A stretch of 33,573 nt of DNA, from positions 1 to 33,573 of the forward strand of contig NZ_BMNT01000063.1 of NCBI RefSeq assembly GCF_014646695.1. Reading direction: 5' to 3'. Positions 21,234 to 29,763 of this stretch are shown one piece after another. Within the stretch, counting starts at the first letter, position 1. Each line of letters opens with the position of its first letter. The position numbers and the translations under genes are program-made. The notes under the pieces are model-generated. The model searched no databases, was not told the DNA's origin, and saw only the letters and a list, made by a program, of their open reading frames with translations. Source of the DNA: Sphaerisporangium melleum. Lineage in GTDB: Bacteria > Actinomycetota > Actinomycetes > Streptosporangiales > Streptosporangiaceae.

Positions 21234-22667
21234 TCAGTACGGCCAGCCGGGGACGTTCAGGCGGACGCGGTAGAGGCCGAAGTTGCCGGTGTTCCCGCCC
21301 CGGGACGGCGTGCCCGAAGTGATGTACAGCGTCCGGCCGTCGGAGCCGCCGAAGGCGACGTTGGTGGTGTTCAGCCCGGCGGAGATGGTGCCGAGCTGCG
21401 CGCCGGACGGTGCGTACACGTGGACCTTGCCGTCGTTGAAGGAGGCCTGGTAGAGGTTGCCGGCACAGTCGATGGTCGCGCCGTCCGAACCGTTCAGGGA
21501 GGCGAAGTCGGCCCGCGTCCCGACGCTGCCGTCGGCGTTGACCGGCCACTTGTAGATGCGTCCCGTGCCGTTGCCGCCGACGTACAGGGTTCTGCCGTCG
21601 GGGGAGAGCACAATGCCGTTCGGCTCGCGGATGGTGTCGTCGATCAGTGAGACGACGCCGTCCTTGACGCGGAACACGCCGGTGCGGCCGGACATCTGGT
21701 CGGCGCGGTTGGCGCGCTGGAAGTCGGGGTCGGTGAAGTACACGCTGCCGTCGGCGCCGACGGTGAGGTCGTTCGGCGAGTTGAAGACGCGGCCCTGATA
21801 GGAGGAGGCCACTACGCCCCGCGTCCGATCCGGCAGGCGGAAGGAGGAGACGCTGCGCTGGTCGTGCGTCGCGGCCAGCAGCGTGCCGCCGTCCCGGCTG
21901 AGCGCCAGCCCGTTACTGCCCGACCCGGCGATGAAGGTGTCGAAGGTGCCCGGTTCGGTGAATCGCAGCACGTCCGACGGCTGGACGCCCTCGGACCCGG
22001 TGCCGTCGCGCATGAGCGACAGCAGCAGGGTCTGGGTGGTGGCGTCCCAGACCGGGCCCTCCAGGAAGTTGAACCCGTCCCGGATCTTCGTGGCGGTCAC
22101 CGATGACGACGGCAGCGGGTTGGGGTAGCTCGCGCCCGGCGTGCACGGCCCGACACCGGGACGCGGCGTGCCCGGCGAGGGGGTGACGCTCGGCGTGGGC
22201 GTGGGGGTCGGTGTCGGGGTGACCGTGGGGGTGGGGGTGACGGGCACGGGCCCGCTGCACATCACACCGTTGAGCCAGAAGGTGCCGGGTACGGGGTTGG
22301 CGCCCGTGGACGTCGCGGTGAACCCCATGCCACTGGCCGTGGCACCGGTGGCGATGGAGCCGTTGTAGGCCAGGCTGGCAACGGTCACGTGCGCACCGGA
22401 CTGCGACCAGGTGGCGTTCCAGCCGGAACCGAGCTTCTGACCGGAATCGGGGAAGTCGAACTCCAGCTTCCAGCCGCTGATCGGATCACCGAGGTTGGTG
22501 ATGGCCACATCGCCCTGGAAGCCGCCGCCCCACTGACTGACGATCTTGTAGGTCACCTTGCACCCGGCGGCGGCCGCCGCCGGCATCGTCGCCGCCGCGA
22601 CTCCACCGGAGACGACCAGCGCGGCGGCCAGCCCGGTGGCCGCGAGAGTGGCGAGACTCCGTCTCAT
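21234..22667 (-). CDS. Secreted CBM2 - SMP-30/gluconolactonase-like fusion protein
   Basis: A 477-aa modular secreted protein. Residues 1-35 are a signal peptide. CBM2 spans Cys36-Cys137, with exposed-type tryptophans at 46, 66, 83 and 87, and would bind cellulose. A Pro-Thr linker occupies 141-172. From about 190 to the end is a six-bladed SMP-30/gluconolactonase/LRE-like propeller: FLEGPVWD with Glu203, SPNDLTV with Asn299, EPNGIVLSPDG with Asn350, and GSDGATID with Asp395. These fit the family's metal site. Family members open sugar lactones; tethering to cellulose suggests aldonolactones released from oxidised cellulose, which is inference. AAAGGACG lies upstream of the ATG. Tail-to-tail with the DapA-like gene. 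Confidence 0.88.
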   Translation of the reverse strand: MRRSLATLAATGLAAALVVSGGVAAATMPAAAAAGCKVTYKIVSQWGGGFQGDVAITNLGDPISGWKLEFDFPDSGQKLGSGWNATWSQSGAHVTVASLAYNGSIATGATASGMGFTATSTGANPVPGTFWLNGVMCSGPVPVTPTPTVTPTPTPTPTPSVTPSPGTPRPGVGPCTPGASYPNPLPSSSVTATKIRDGFNFLEGPVWDATTQTLLLSLMRDGTGSEGVQPSDVLRFTEPGTFDTFIAGSGSNGLALSRDGGTLLAATHDQRSVSSFRLPDRTRGVVASSYQGRVFNSPNDLTVGADGSVYFTDPDFQRANRADQMSGRTGVFRVKDGVVSLIDDTIREPNGIVLSPDGRTLYVGGNGTGRIYKWPVNADGSVGTRADFASLNGSDGATIDCAGNLYQASFNDGKVHVYAPSGAQLGTISAGLNTTNVAFGGSDGRTLYITSGTPSRGGNTGNFGLYRVRLNVPGWPY

Positions 22668-23070
22668 CTGGGCGTCCTTTCGAGCGACGACGGGCGGCCG
22701 CGTCGAAGTGCCGGCCGGGGGGCGGGATCCACGGGCACGCCACGCGGCGCACCGCCGACCGGCGTCCCGATCCCAAAGATTAGGTGGACGGCCGCGATCG
22801 GTCGCCCGTCACGGCGTTCGCCGTAGGGGAGGCGGCGGGAGCATCCGTCGCGCGGCGGCCGGTCGCGCGCCGCGCCGGAGGCCGCGCCGGCCTGGGCGAA
22901 CGCGGTCGGCCGCCCGCCCGCACGAGCCGATCGACGGCCGCGAGCGGCCCGGGCCGCGGCGCTGAAACGTTCAGCCCCGTCGAGCGCCGTGGCATGCGCC
23001 GGCGTGACGGTGAGCGGCGACCGCCGCGGCGCCGCCCGCGTGTCCGGTTCGAGGGGTTCTGTCGTCCATG
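22668..23070. other. Intergenic region without supported gene
   Basis: 403 bases between the CBM2-lactonase start and the DUF308 stop, both on the minus strand. It should hold the lactonase promoter near 22700-22800, but I see no convincing -35/-10 pair. Open frames here are low-complexity Arg/Ala/Pro and look like GC-driven shadows. A short direct repeat (CCGCGCCGG) occurs near 22869-22895. Confidence 0.5.
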
Positions 23071-23631
23071 TCAGTCACCCTTCGCAGCGCGGCCGAGGCG
23101 CAAGGCCGAGATGAGGAAGAAGATGCCGCCGGGGATGGCGTAGCCGGCCGCGTTGGCCAGCGTCGGGCCGGGCGCGGAGGCGCCCACGATGAAGAACGTG
23201 CCCGCCAGTACGGAGATGGCGCCGCTGATGATCATCGGCCACTGGCCGCCCATCGTGCGCCGGGTGACGCCCACGATCAGCTGGACCAGCCCGGCCACGA
23301 TCGCCCACGCGCCCCACACGCGCAGCACCGCCGGGATGCCGGACGCGCAGGCGATGGCCACGCCGATCGCGGTGACCAGGCTGACGGCGACGTTCACGTA
23401 CAGCAGGGCAGGTGATCCGGTGGTGCGCGAGGCGCGGGCGTCGACGACGGCGGCGGCCACGTCGAACAGCGGGTAGAGCACGAGCAGGGTGACCGCGAGC
23501 GGGCCCAGGTTCGCGGCGGTCGTGAACATCACGAGGGCCCACACGATGGCGAACGCGAACCGGACGAAGTACAGCCGGCGCAGGGCGGACGCGGTCCCGG
23601 ACATGCCGGGCGAAGCAGCGATGGAGGTCAT
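23071..23631 (-). CDS. DUF308 (HdeD-like) membrane protein
   Basis: A 186-aa protein with about six hydrophobic segments, including FVRFAFAIVWALVMFTTA, LGPLAVTLLVLYPLFDVAAA, WGAWAIVAGLVQLIVGV and PMIISGAISVLAGTFFIVGA. The repeated G-x-W/G-x-x-x-L pattern is that of DUF308/HdeD-like proteins, whose function in actinomycetes is unknown. ATG at 23631 has AGGACC upstream; the longer frame to 23775 crosses the operator region and is not real. It is divergent from a TetR regulator with two operator copies between, so it is the probable regulated target. Confidence 0.85.
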   Translation of the reverse strand: MTSIAASPGMSGTASALRRLYFVRFAFAIVWALVMFTTAANLGPLAVTLLVLYPLFDVAAAVVDARASRTTGSPALLYVNVAVSLVTAIGVAIACASGIPAVLRVWGAWAIVAGLVQLIVGVTRRTMGGQWPMIISGAISVLAGTFFIVGASAPGPTLANAAGYAIPGGIFFLISALRLGRAAKGD

Positions 23632-23721
23632 GGTGGTCCTATCGGTGGATGAGCGACGAGGAGAGCGGGCCGGCCTTCCGATCAGGTGGGCGAGGGCGAT
23701 GGCCTGGCTCTGTCTCCCACG

Positions 23722-23788
23722 AGACCGAACGTTCTGTCTTGGCTCAGCATGGCAATGCGCGGCGCGAGCTGTCAAGACCGAACGTTCT
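23722..23788. promoter_or_regulatory. Two identical TetR operator copies in the DUF308/TetR divergent region
   Basis: AGACCGAACGTTCT occurs exactly at 23722-23735 and again at 23775-23788, centres 53 bp apart (about five helical turns). The first copy extends to an 18-bp near-perfect palindrome ending GTCT at 23739. A TTGACA on the minus strand (23774-23769) would serve the DUF308 gene. TAGGAT at 23795-23800 is a -10 element for the TetR gene, whose ATG follows 6 bases later, so that mRNA is probably leaderless. Both promoters would be covered by bound repressor. Confidence 0.82.
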
Positions 23789-23806
23789 ACCCGCTAGGAT
23801 GGCGGC

Positions 23807-24415
23807 ATGCCCAGCCCATCCGAGAGCCGGCCGTCCGAAGCGCGGTCCCGGCTGCTCACCACGGCCATCCGGCTCTTCTACGCAGAGGGCATCCACGCCG
23901 TCGGCATCGATCGCATCGTCGCCGAAGCGCAGGTGACGCGGGCCACCCTCTACCGGCACTTCCCCGGCAAGGAAGACCTCGTCCTCGCCTACCTGAGTGA
24001 GGTCGACCGGGCCATGCGCGGCCAGGCGGACGAGGCCGTCGCCGCCGGGCTATCGGCCGCCGACACCACCCGGGCGCTCAGCCGGTCCATCGTCCAGATG
24101 ATCCGGTCCCCCGGCTTCCGCGGATGCGCCTTCCTCAACGCCGCCGCCGAGTATCCCGACGCCCAGTCCCCGGTGCACAAGGCCGTGCTCGCCCACCGCC
24201 GATGGTTCCTGGAAACCGTCACGGAACTGCTGGCCACGATCCAAAAGGCCGGCGCCGAGCCCGCCGCCCGCCACTTCGTGATGATGCGCGACGGCGCCAT
24301 GGCCGCCGGCTGCCTGTTCGACCCGGAGCTGATCTGCGAGACGTTCCTGCGCGGAGTCGACAGGCTCCTGCAGGTGTATGCGGCCACGGACCACAGCGGG
24401 CCGGTGGGCGCCTGA
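23807..24415 (+). CDS. TetR/AcrR-family transcriptional regulator
   Basis: A 202-aa regulator. The helix-turn-helix comprises LLTTAIRLFYAEGIHAVGID, then IVAEAQVTRATLYRHFPGKE (about residues 16-60). The C-terminal half (FRGCAFLNAAAEYPDAQSPV, MMRDGAMAAG) is typical of the LmrA/YxaF-like subgroup, which senses small hydrophobic compounds. No ribosome site is visible; the -10-like TAGGAT just upstream suggests leaderless translation. Probable repressor of itself and of the divergent DUF308 gene through the twin sites at 23722-23788. Confidence 0.93.
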   Translation: MPSPSESRPSEARSRLLTTAIRLFYAEGIHAVGIDRIVAEAQVTRATLYRHFPGKEDLVLAYLSEVDRAMRGQADEAVAAGLSAADTTRALSRSIVQMIRSPGFRGCAFLNAAAEYPDAQSPVHKAVLAHRRWFLETVTELLATIQKAGAEPAARHFVMMRDGAMAAGCLFDPELICETFLRGVDRLLQVYAATDHSGPVGA

Positions 24416-24507
24416 AGCCGCGGGAGGGCAACGGGTCGAGCCCCCGCCGGCGGTCACCGGCCGGATCCCACGGCGCGGGCTCGGCAGGCGCCTCGAAGTC
24501 GTCGCGC

Positions 24508-25590
24508 TCAGCGCACCAGCCCCGGCACCACGCTCTGGCCGTCTCCGCGCACTGTGAAGAGTTTCCTGGCCTTGCCCGTCCGCACATCCACCGCGTAGAC
24601 CGCGGGCGTAGTGGCGCCCGGCGACTCGGGGACGGCCAGCACGGTGACCTCCGTGGCGTTCAACCAGCTCCCGAGCCGTGAAGGATGGAGCCCTTCCGGC
24701 AATCCGGAGATGACGGTACGGCTCTCCCGGCCGGCCTGTATCGCACTGAAGGTCACCAGAGATCCGTCCTGCCGCACCATCGGTCGCCGGTTGCGGTCGA
24801 CGGTCTGTCCCAGCCGGGCGAGCGTCCGTCCGTCAGGTGCGAGTGCGCTGTAGGAGTACGTGAAGTCCCCGATGGTGATCGGGTCATGGCCGAGCACCCA
24901 CACCTGGCTGGTCATGTCGTACGGCTTGGCCAGCACGACGGGTCCCGAGCCGTCCGATACGCTCACCGGCCACCATCCCCGCTTGAGGTCGGTCACCGTT
25001 CCGCGTTCCACGTCCACCAGCTTGTTCGGCTCCCGCCGGCCGCCCCACCCCGACACGATGAAACGCAGCCCGCTGGGCGACAGCCGCAGCGCGTACTCGA
25101 CCGAGAAGTCGTCCGCGGGCTGTTTCAGCGGCGCCTGCCACGTCTTGCCGCTCGCCAGGTCGCGTACGACGATGCCGCCTCGCTTGACGTCGTAGTAGGC
25201 GATCCTGCGGCCGTCGGCCGTGACCTCCAGCGGTCCGGTCGTTTCTTTGCCCAGTCGATAGGTGTCGCCCTGGCGCGTCACGATGTGCCACGTTCTGTCG
25301 GTGCACGAGCCTCCGATGCAGCCTGGACGGAAGGCCTGCTCCACCGCCCCGACCCCCTTCGCCGGCAAGGGCAGGGCCTTGGCCTGCGGCCGGGCGAGCA
25401 CGGTCGGGGCCATGGGAGGCAGCTGGAGCAGCAGGCCTGTGCCGCTGAGCGCGAGCAGGCAGGTCACGGCCACCACGGCCAGCCGGCCGGCGCGTCTCCT
25501 GCGCGCGCCTCGCACCGCCTGTGCCGCCAGGTCGACGGTGGGTGCCTGCTCGGCCAGCGCGTGCAGGTCCTCGCGCAACGTGTCATTCAT
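24508..25590 (-). CDS. Single-pass membrane protein with extracytoplasmic propeller-like domain; probable anti-sigma partner of SigE-family factor
   Basis: A 360-aa protein: an N-terminal cytosolic stretch (MNDTLREDLHALAEQAPTVD and a basic RGARRRR), one membrane segment at about 36-56, then an outside domain with repeated beta-propeller-like blades (LEVTADGRRIAYYDVKRGGI, RLSPSGLRFIVSGWG, ALAPDGRTLARLG). Its ATG overlaps the sigma-factor stop (ATGA) and has the strong site GAAGGAGGTG, so the two are coupled. Such proteins regularly follow SigE-family genes in actinomycetes and are thought to act as anti-sigma factors or sensors. The zinc-binding His-x3-Cys-x2-Cys motif of classical anti-sigmas is missing, so the role is inferred from position. 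Two close cysteines (PGCIGGSC) follow the membrane segment. Confidence 0.78.
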   Translation of the reverse strand: MNDTLREDLHALAEQAPTVDLAAQAVRGARRRRAGRLAVVAVTCLLALSGTGLLLQLPPMAPTVLARPQAKALPLPAKGVGAVEQAFRPGCIGGSCTDRTWHIVTRQGDTYRLGKETTGPLEVTADGRRIAYYDVKRGGIVVRDLASGKTWQAPLKQPADDFSVEYALRLSPSGLRFIVSGWGGRREPNKLVDVERGTVTDLKRGWWPVSVSDGSGPVVLAKPYDMTSQVWVLGHDPITIGDFTYSYSALAPDGRTLARLGQTVDRNRRPMVRQDGSLVTFSAIQAGRESRTVISGLPEGLHPSRLGSWLNATEVTVLAVPESPGATTPAVYAVDVRTGKARKLFTVRGDGQSVVPGLVR

Positions 25591-26081
25591 CGGTACACCT
25601 CCTTCGGGGCGAGCGCGCGCAGCTTGGACAGCGCGTAGCTGGTCTGGCTCTTGACGGTGCCGACCGAGACGTCCATGAGCTGGGCGGTCTCGTGCTCTGA
25701 GCGGTCCTCGTAGAAGCGCAGCACGATCACGGCCCGCTGTTTGGGCGTGAGCTTCGCCAGCGCGTGGCGCAGGGCGAGACGGCGCGCGGTCGCCTCGTCG
25801 TGCGGTTGCCCCGGTTCGGCCGTCTCCGGCAGCTCGGCCCGTGGAAATTCGACCTGCTTGCGCCTGCGCCACGAGATCGTCTGATTCACCAGGGCCTTGC
25901 GGGCGTAGGCCTCGGGGTTGCCGTCCTTGGCGAGTTTCGTCCAGTGCGAGGCGACACGGGTGAGGACCGTCTGCAACAGGTCCTCGGCGAGATGGGGGTT
26001 GCCGGTGAGCAGGTACGCCGTCCGCATGAGCGACTGCTGACGGGTCCGTACGAACTCGTGGAACCCCTCGTAACGGTCCAT
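25587..26081 (-). CDS. SigE-family (ECF) RNA polymerase sigma factor
   Basis: A 164-aa ECF sigma factor starting MDRYEGFHEFVRTRQQSLMR, the standard opening of the SigE family (TIGR02983). Region 2 includes TAYLLTGNPHLAEDLLQTVL and WTKLAK; region 4 includes LTPKQRAVIVLRFYEDRSEH and DVSVGTVKSQTSYALSKLRA. No region 3 or C-terminal extension is present. ATG 26081 is chosen from the family start; GGAG lies 11 bases upstream. The frame stays open to an ATG at 26183. It directs polymerase to a stress or envelope regulon, probably held by the downstream membrane protein with which it overlaps. Confidence 0.92.
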   Translation of the reverse strand: MDRYEGFHEFVRTRQQSLMRTAYLLTGNPHLAEDLLQTVLTRVASHWTKLAKDGNPEAYARKALVNQTISWRRRKQVEFPRAELPETAEPGQPHDEATARRLALRHALAKLTPKQRAVIVLRFYEDRSEHETAQLMDVSVGTVKSQTSYALSKLRALAPKEVYR

Positions 26082-26243
26082 GTATGAATCAACTCCGGCG
26101 AAGGGCTCCAGGTTGGAACGCCCGCCGTACTCCACAGCGGACAAGGGGCCCTGAGCTCCGCTCACAGGCCCCTTGTCCGGCATGATCGCTCAGGTCACGC
26201 GGATCGGAACGGCGATCCGCGACGAGCAGTACTGCGGGGATCG

Positions 26244-27944
26244 CTAACCGCGAGTTTTCGGTCGAATGCCCGTCGATCCCAGGACGGTGACCGTGTGGAT
26301 GGTGTGCGCCGGCCCGATGGCCGAGTTCCCGGCCAGCCTGATGGTGTAGGTGTGTTCGCCGGCCGTGGCGGGCGTATCGGCGAAGCCGAACGATCCGTCA
26401 GAGGCAGGAGCGACCTTCGGCAGCGCTTTGGAGGTGACGGTGCCATCCGGGCCGACGACCTTGCGTGAGACGGTGATCGTGGTCGGCGGGAAGACGACGC
26501 CGTCCGCGCCGAAGCTGCCGCTGAACTCAAGTTGATCGCCGACGACGCCTGTCGCCGGTCCGTCCACGGTGAGCACCGGCTGATACGAGGTCACCGTGAC
26601 GGTCGCCGAGGCGCCGCGGCCCCGGTACCAGGAGTTGCCCGGCCAGTACACCCGATACTCGAACGTTCCGCTGGATGGGGGAGTGTCGGTGAATTCATAG
26701 GTCCCGTCCGCCGCAGTGGTGATCTCCTGGAAGGGCCGGGAGGTGCCGTCGGGAAGCCAGCGGTTCACTTCGAGCGTCTGCACGCCGGGCAGTGATCCGG
26801 TGCTCAACGTGAGCCGCCCGCTGAGGGTGAACTGCTCGAGCGCGGTCGCTTCGGGGGGAGCCGTCAAGGTCAGGGTGGAGGAGTGGAAGGGCGAAGGCGG
26901 CAGCCGCCACAGATGCATCCGCCCGGTGTCCGGCTCCTTCAGCACCCCCCAGATGAGTGTGCCGTAGAAGGCGATGCTGCCCGCCACCAGTTCTTTCCCC
27001 TGGTGGTCGGTCGCGTAGATCACCTCCGCTGTCGTCGCGTCGTACACCACGAGCTCCGCCGTGTCAGAGGAGTTCCGGCCTCCCACGACGTAGGCGCCGT
27101 CCGGGTCGGCCGTGATGGCGGCGGCGAGACCATGATCGCTTGACTCGCTGTCGCCGAAGGGACGGGCTTGAGCCAGGGTCGTGGTGTCCCAGGCGTCGAA
27201 CCGGTGGGTATCGGCCGATGCCGACAGCGCCGTCGACCCGTCCTCGGTGAGGGCGAGGTCCCGCAGGGGCGGCAGCCCGCCTGTGTCCTGGCGGATCTCG
27301 CCGCGCGGGGTGGCCGGGGTGGTGCTGACGTCGTACACCCTGATCACGGCGGGGGTGACTCCCGGCTCCGCGGTCACCAGCGTGTTCCTGGCGACGGCGA
27401 CCAGCGGAGGCCGGGTCGTTCCCGGCCCGATCGGGACGGGGGTGGGGGCCGCAGCCGACAGAATGAGGCCGACGACACCGCCCTCTCCCGCTTGGCCGCA
27501 CCCGTATCCGACCCACAGCCGGTCGTAGGACTGCACCAGATTCGACGGGCACGGGTAGGCGGCGAGGTCGATACGCCTGGTGATGGTGACCGTGACGGTG
27601 TCGATCTCGATCACCTCGTGCGAATCGCGCAGCGCTGCGTACACCTTTCTGCCGCCGTCCGGCGCGGCCAGGGCGACGGCACCGGACAGGCCGCCGATCG
27701 TGTCGATGAGCCGGCCGTCGAGGGAGGTGACGATGATCCGGTCGTCCGCGGCGACGAAGACCTTGCTGCCGCGCGCCACCACGTCTCCGCCCCGCCCGGC
27801 CGCGACGCCGAGGTCGGTGACGATCCCGGCGGCTGCGGCGGCGGGCGCCTGAGCGATGAGCAGGGCCGCCATCAGGAGCAGGGCGTTGGCCAGGGCGACT
27901 AATCGGCGCGGCAGCGGAGCCCGAACGAAGGTCGATGGGCGCAC
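26244..27944 (-). CDS. Secreted beta-propeller protein with C-terminal Ig-like domains
   Basis: 566 aa. The signal peptide (RRLVALANALLLMAALLIAQ, then APAAAAAG) ends near residue 39. Residues about 40-360 show YVTN/WD40-like blades (VFVAADDRIIVTSLDGRLID, LALTEDGSTALSASADTHRF, AYVVGGRNSSDTAELVVYD). The last 200 residues contain two Ig-like or carboxypeptidase-regulatory-like domains (FTLSGRLTLSTGSLPG, DGTYEFTDTPPSSGTFEYRV, LEFSGSFGADG, GSFGFADTPATAGEHTYTIR). GTG 27944 has GGAG 5 bases upstream. It lies 160 bases before the sigma gene on the same strand and may be co-regulated. No enzyme motif is visible; a surface-binding role is a guess. Confidence 0.78.
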   Translation of the reverse strand: MRPSTFVRAPLPRRLVALANALLLMAALLIAQAPAAAAAGIVTDLGVAAGRGGDVVARGSKVFVAADDRIIVTSLDGRLIDTIGGLSGAVALAAPDGGRKVYAALRDSHEVIEIDTVTVTITRRIDLAAYPCPSNLVQSYDRLWVGYGCGQAGEGGVVGLILSAAAPTPVPIGPGTTRPPLVAVARNTLVTAEPGVTPAVIRVYDVSTTPATPRGEIRQDTGGLPPLRDLALTEDGSTALSASADTHRFDAWDTTTLAQARPFGDSESSDHGLAAAITADPDGAYVVGGRNSSDTAELVVYDATTAEVIYATDHQGKELVAGSIAFYGTLIWGVLKEPDTGRMHLWRLPPSPFHSSTLTLTAPPEATALEQFTLSGRLTLSTGSLPGVQTLEVNRWLPDGTSRPFQEITTAADGTYEFTDTPPSSGTFEYRVYWPGNSWYRGRGASATVTVTSYQPVLTVDGPATGVVGDQLEFSGSFGADGVVFPPTTITVSRKVVGPDGTVTSKALPKVAPASDGSFGFADTPATAGEHTYTIRLAGNSAIGPAHTIHTVTVLGSTGIRPKTRG

Positions 27945-28271
27945 ATGCACTCCAATCCGGAGGAGGGGAGGAGCGAGAGCTTCGGCATGGCCCGGGCACT
28001 CGCTTCCACTGACGATCTTCGTTAATCGAACGTATATTCGCATGGCGCGGCATCGCCGTCTAGACGCCTGCGGATGTCGCGATGCGCAGGGGGCCCGGCT
28101 CCTTCGAGCGCTGTCTGGACGCTCAGACGGGCCCGCACCCCGTGGTTGCCCGCCGGTGGCCGTCCGATCGGATTACTTGCGGGAAGTCTCCTTCTCGTGA
28201 GTTGGGCGAGCCCGGAGACACGCAACAGATCGCCTTTTCTGGATTTGAATTTCTGGAAAATAGAAAACTGT

Positions 28272-28277
28272 TAGAGT
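28272..28277 (+). promoter_or_regulatory. -10 element of the coiled-coil gene; leaderless start
   Basis: TAGAGT ends 6 bases before the GTG at 28284, in an AT-rich patch (28235-28275) that also has TTGAAT at 28245-28250; the latter is 21 bases away, too far for a standard -35. No ribosome site is visible, so transcription probably starts at the GTG. Confidence 0.45.
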
Positions 28278-28283
28278 CGGGCC

Positions 28284-29567
28284 GTGGCGATCACGGAGAC
28301 GGAGGGCGCGGCGGAGCACGGGCGCGCCGCGGGATCTGACGGCGAGGGCACGAGCGAGGGCGGCACCGGCGCGGTGACCGCGTGCAAGCACTGCGGAACG
28401 GCGATCGAGCGGCGCGCCGGCCGCGGCCGGCCCCGCGAGTACTGCCCAGAGCGTGACTGCCAGGCCGCGGCCAAACGCGAACGCGAACTGCGCCGGGCCA
28501 CCCCCGGCCTGGAGGGGGCACTGGCCCGGGCCGAGGATCTCTACGGCCGCATGGAGAAGGGCCTGGCGGCGGCCATCGCCCCGCTGGCGCAGGTGCTCGC
28601 CGACGAGCTCAGCCCGGCCGGAGTGGAGGCGAAGCTGAGCGCCGTCCAGGCCGAGGCCCACACCCGCGTCGCCATCGCCCGCACCGAAAGGGAGCAGGCG
28701 TTCGAGCAGGTACGCCTGGCCCGCGAGGCCACCGAGCACGCCCGCAGGGAACGCGAGGAGATACGAGAGCGCATGCGCGAGGCCCTGGCCGAGCGCGACA
28801 CCGCCCTCGCGGACGCCGAGACCGCCCGCGAGCAGGCGCTGGCCGCCCTGCGGGAGGCCGCCATGACCGAACGGCGCGCCGAGCAGGCGGCCGAGCAGGC
28901 CGAGCGGCGCGCCGCGCGGGCCGAGGCCGAGGCCGACCAGGCGGCTCGGCAGGCCCGGGAACAGGTGCAGGCCGCATCGGCCGAGGCACGCCAGGCACGC
29001 GAGGAGGCCGGCCAGGCGGGCCGGCTGGCCGAGCAGGCCGACCGGCGCGCCGACCGCGCCGCCGCCGAGCGTGACGCCTCCCGGACCGAGGCCGAGATGG
29101 CCCGCCGCGCGCGCACCGAGGCTGAGCAGGCCGCGGCCGCGGCCATCGCTCGGGCGCAGGCCGCCGAGGCCGAACGCGACCGTGCCCTGGCCAGGGCGGC
29201 CGAGGCAGAGCAGGCCAGGGCCGAGGCGGTGGGACGGGCCGCCCGCTCGGCGGCCGACGCCGCCCAGGCCACCGCCCGCGCCGCCGAGGCCGACCGCAAG
29301 GCGGGGGCGCGTGTGCGCACCGCCGAGCGGCAGGCGGCCGCGGCGGTGGCGGCCGCGGTGGAGGGCGAGCGCACCGCCGCCGCCGAGCGCGACCGGCTGG
29401 CCGCCCTGCTGGAGATCGAACGGGCCAGGGTGGCCGACCTGCGGGCGCAGACCGAGACCCTGCGCGCGGAGTCCGCCGGGCTGCGCGAGCGCGCCGTCAC
29501 CGCCGAACTGCGCGCCGCGGCCGCGCCTCCATCCCCGGGGCGCCCGCCCGGGCCCGCTCAGAGGTGA
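28284..29567 (+). CDS. Long coiled-coil protein with N-terminal four-cysteine zinc motif
   Basis: 427 aa. After an acidic 30-residue leader comes Cys34-x2-Cys37, then GRGRPREYCPERDC with Cys54 and Cys59: a compact zinc knuckle resembling the CGNR-type ribbon, ending in a basic AAAKRERELRR helix. From about residue 70 to 415 the protein is nearly all Ala, Glu, Arg and Gln in heptads (for example REATEHARREREEIRERMRE), predicting a continuous coiled coil of some 340 residues (about 50 nm). It resembles plasmid- or chromosome-organising proteins in design (DNA-binding head, long rod), but I recognise no family. It is followed, in convergent orientation, by a serine recombinase. Confidence 0.75.
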   Translation: MAITETEGAAEHGRAAGSDGEGTSEGGTGAVTACKHCGTAIERRAGRGRPREYCPERDCQAAAKRERELRRATPGLEGALARAEDLYGRMEKGLAAAIAPLAQVLADELSPAGVEAKLSAVQAEAHTRVAIARTEREQAFEQVRLAREATEHARREREEIRERMREALAERDTALADAETAREQALAALREAAMTERRAEQAAEQAERRAARAEAEADQAARQAREQVQAASAEARQAREEAGQAGRLAEQADRRADRAAAERDASRTEAEMARRARTEAEQAAAAAIARAQAAEAERDRALARAAEAEQARAEAVGRAARSAADAAQATARAAEADRKAGARVRTAERQAAAAVAAAVEGERTAAAERDRLAALLEIERARVADLRAQTETLRAESAGLRERAVTAELRAAAAPPSPGRPPGPAQR

Positions 29568-29763
29568 TCGGTCGCGTGCCGCGGACCTCGAGCTCCGGTT
29601 CGCCCGAAGCCGTGGAAGTACGCGAGGTGGAATAGCGGCACTGTCTCGTCCCGGTCTCGATCGCGACGCCTCGATCTGTTCATGTTCGCGATGCGCCCGT
29701 CTCGGCCCCGAAGTCCTAGCCCAGACACCGGGGAACAAGTAACCCGCCGGTAGGAAGTGGGCT

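Noticed and set aside
22140-22250. GGGGTCGGTGT-like tandem repeat
   Set aside because: It encodes the Pro-Thr linker of the CBM2-lactonase protein; no independent element is needed.
28600-29500. Apparent tandem repeat structure
   Set aside because: The repetition comes from heptads of GCC/GAG/CGC codons in a coiled coil and has no fixed DNA period.
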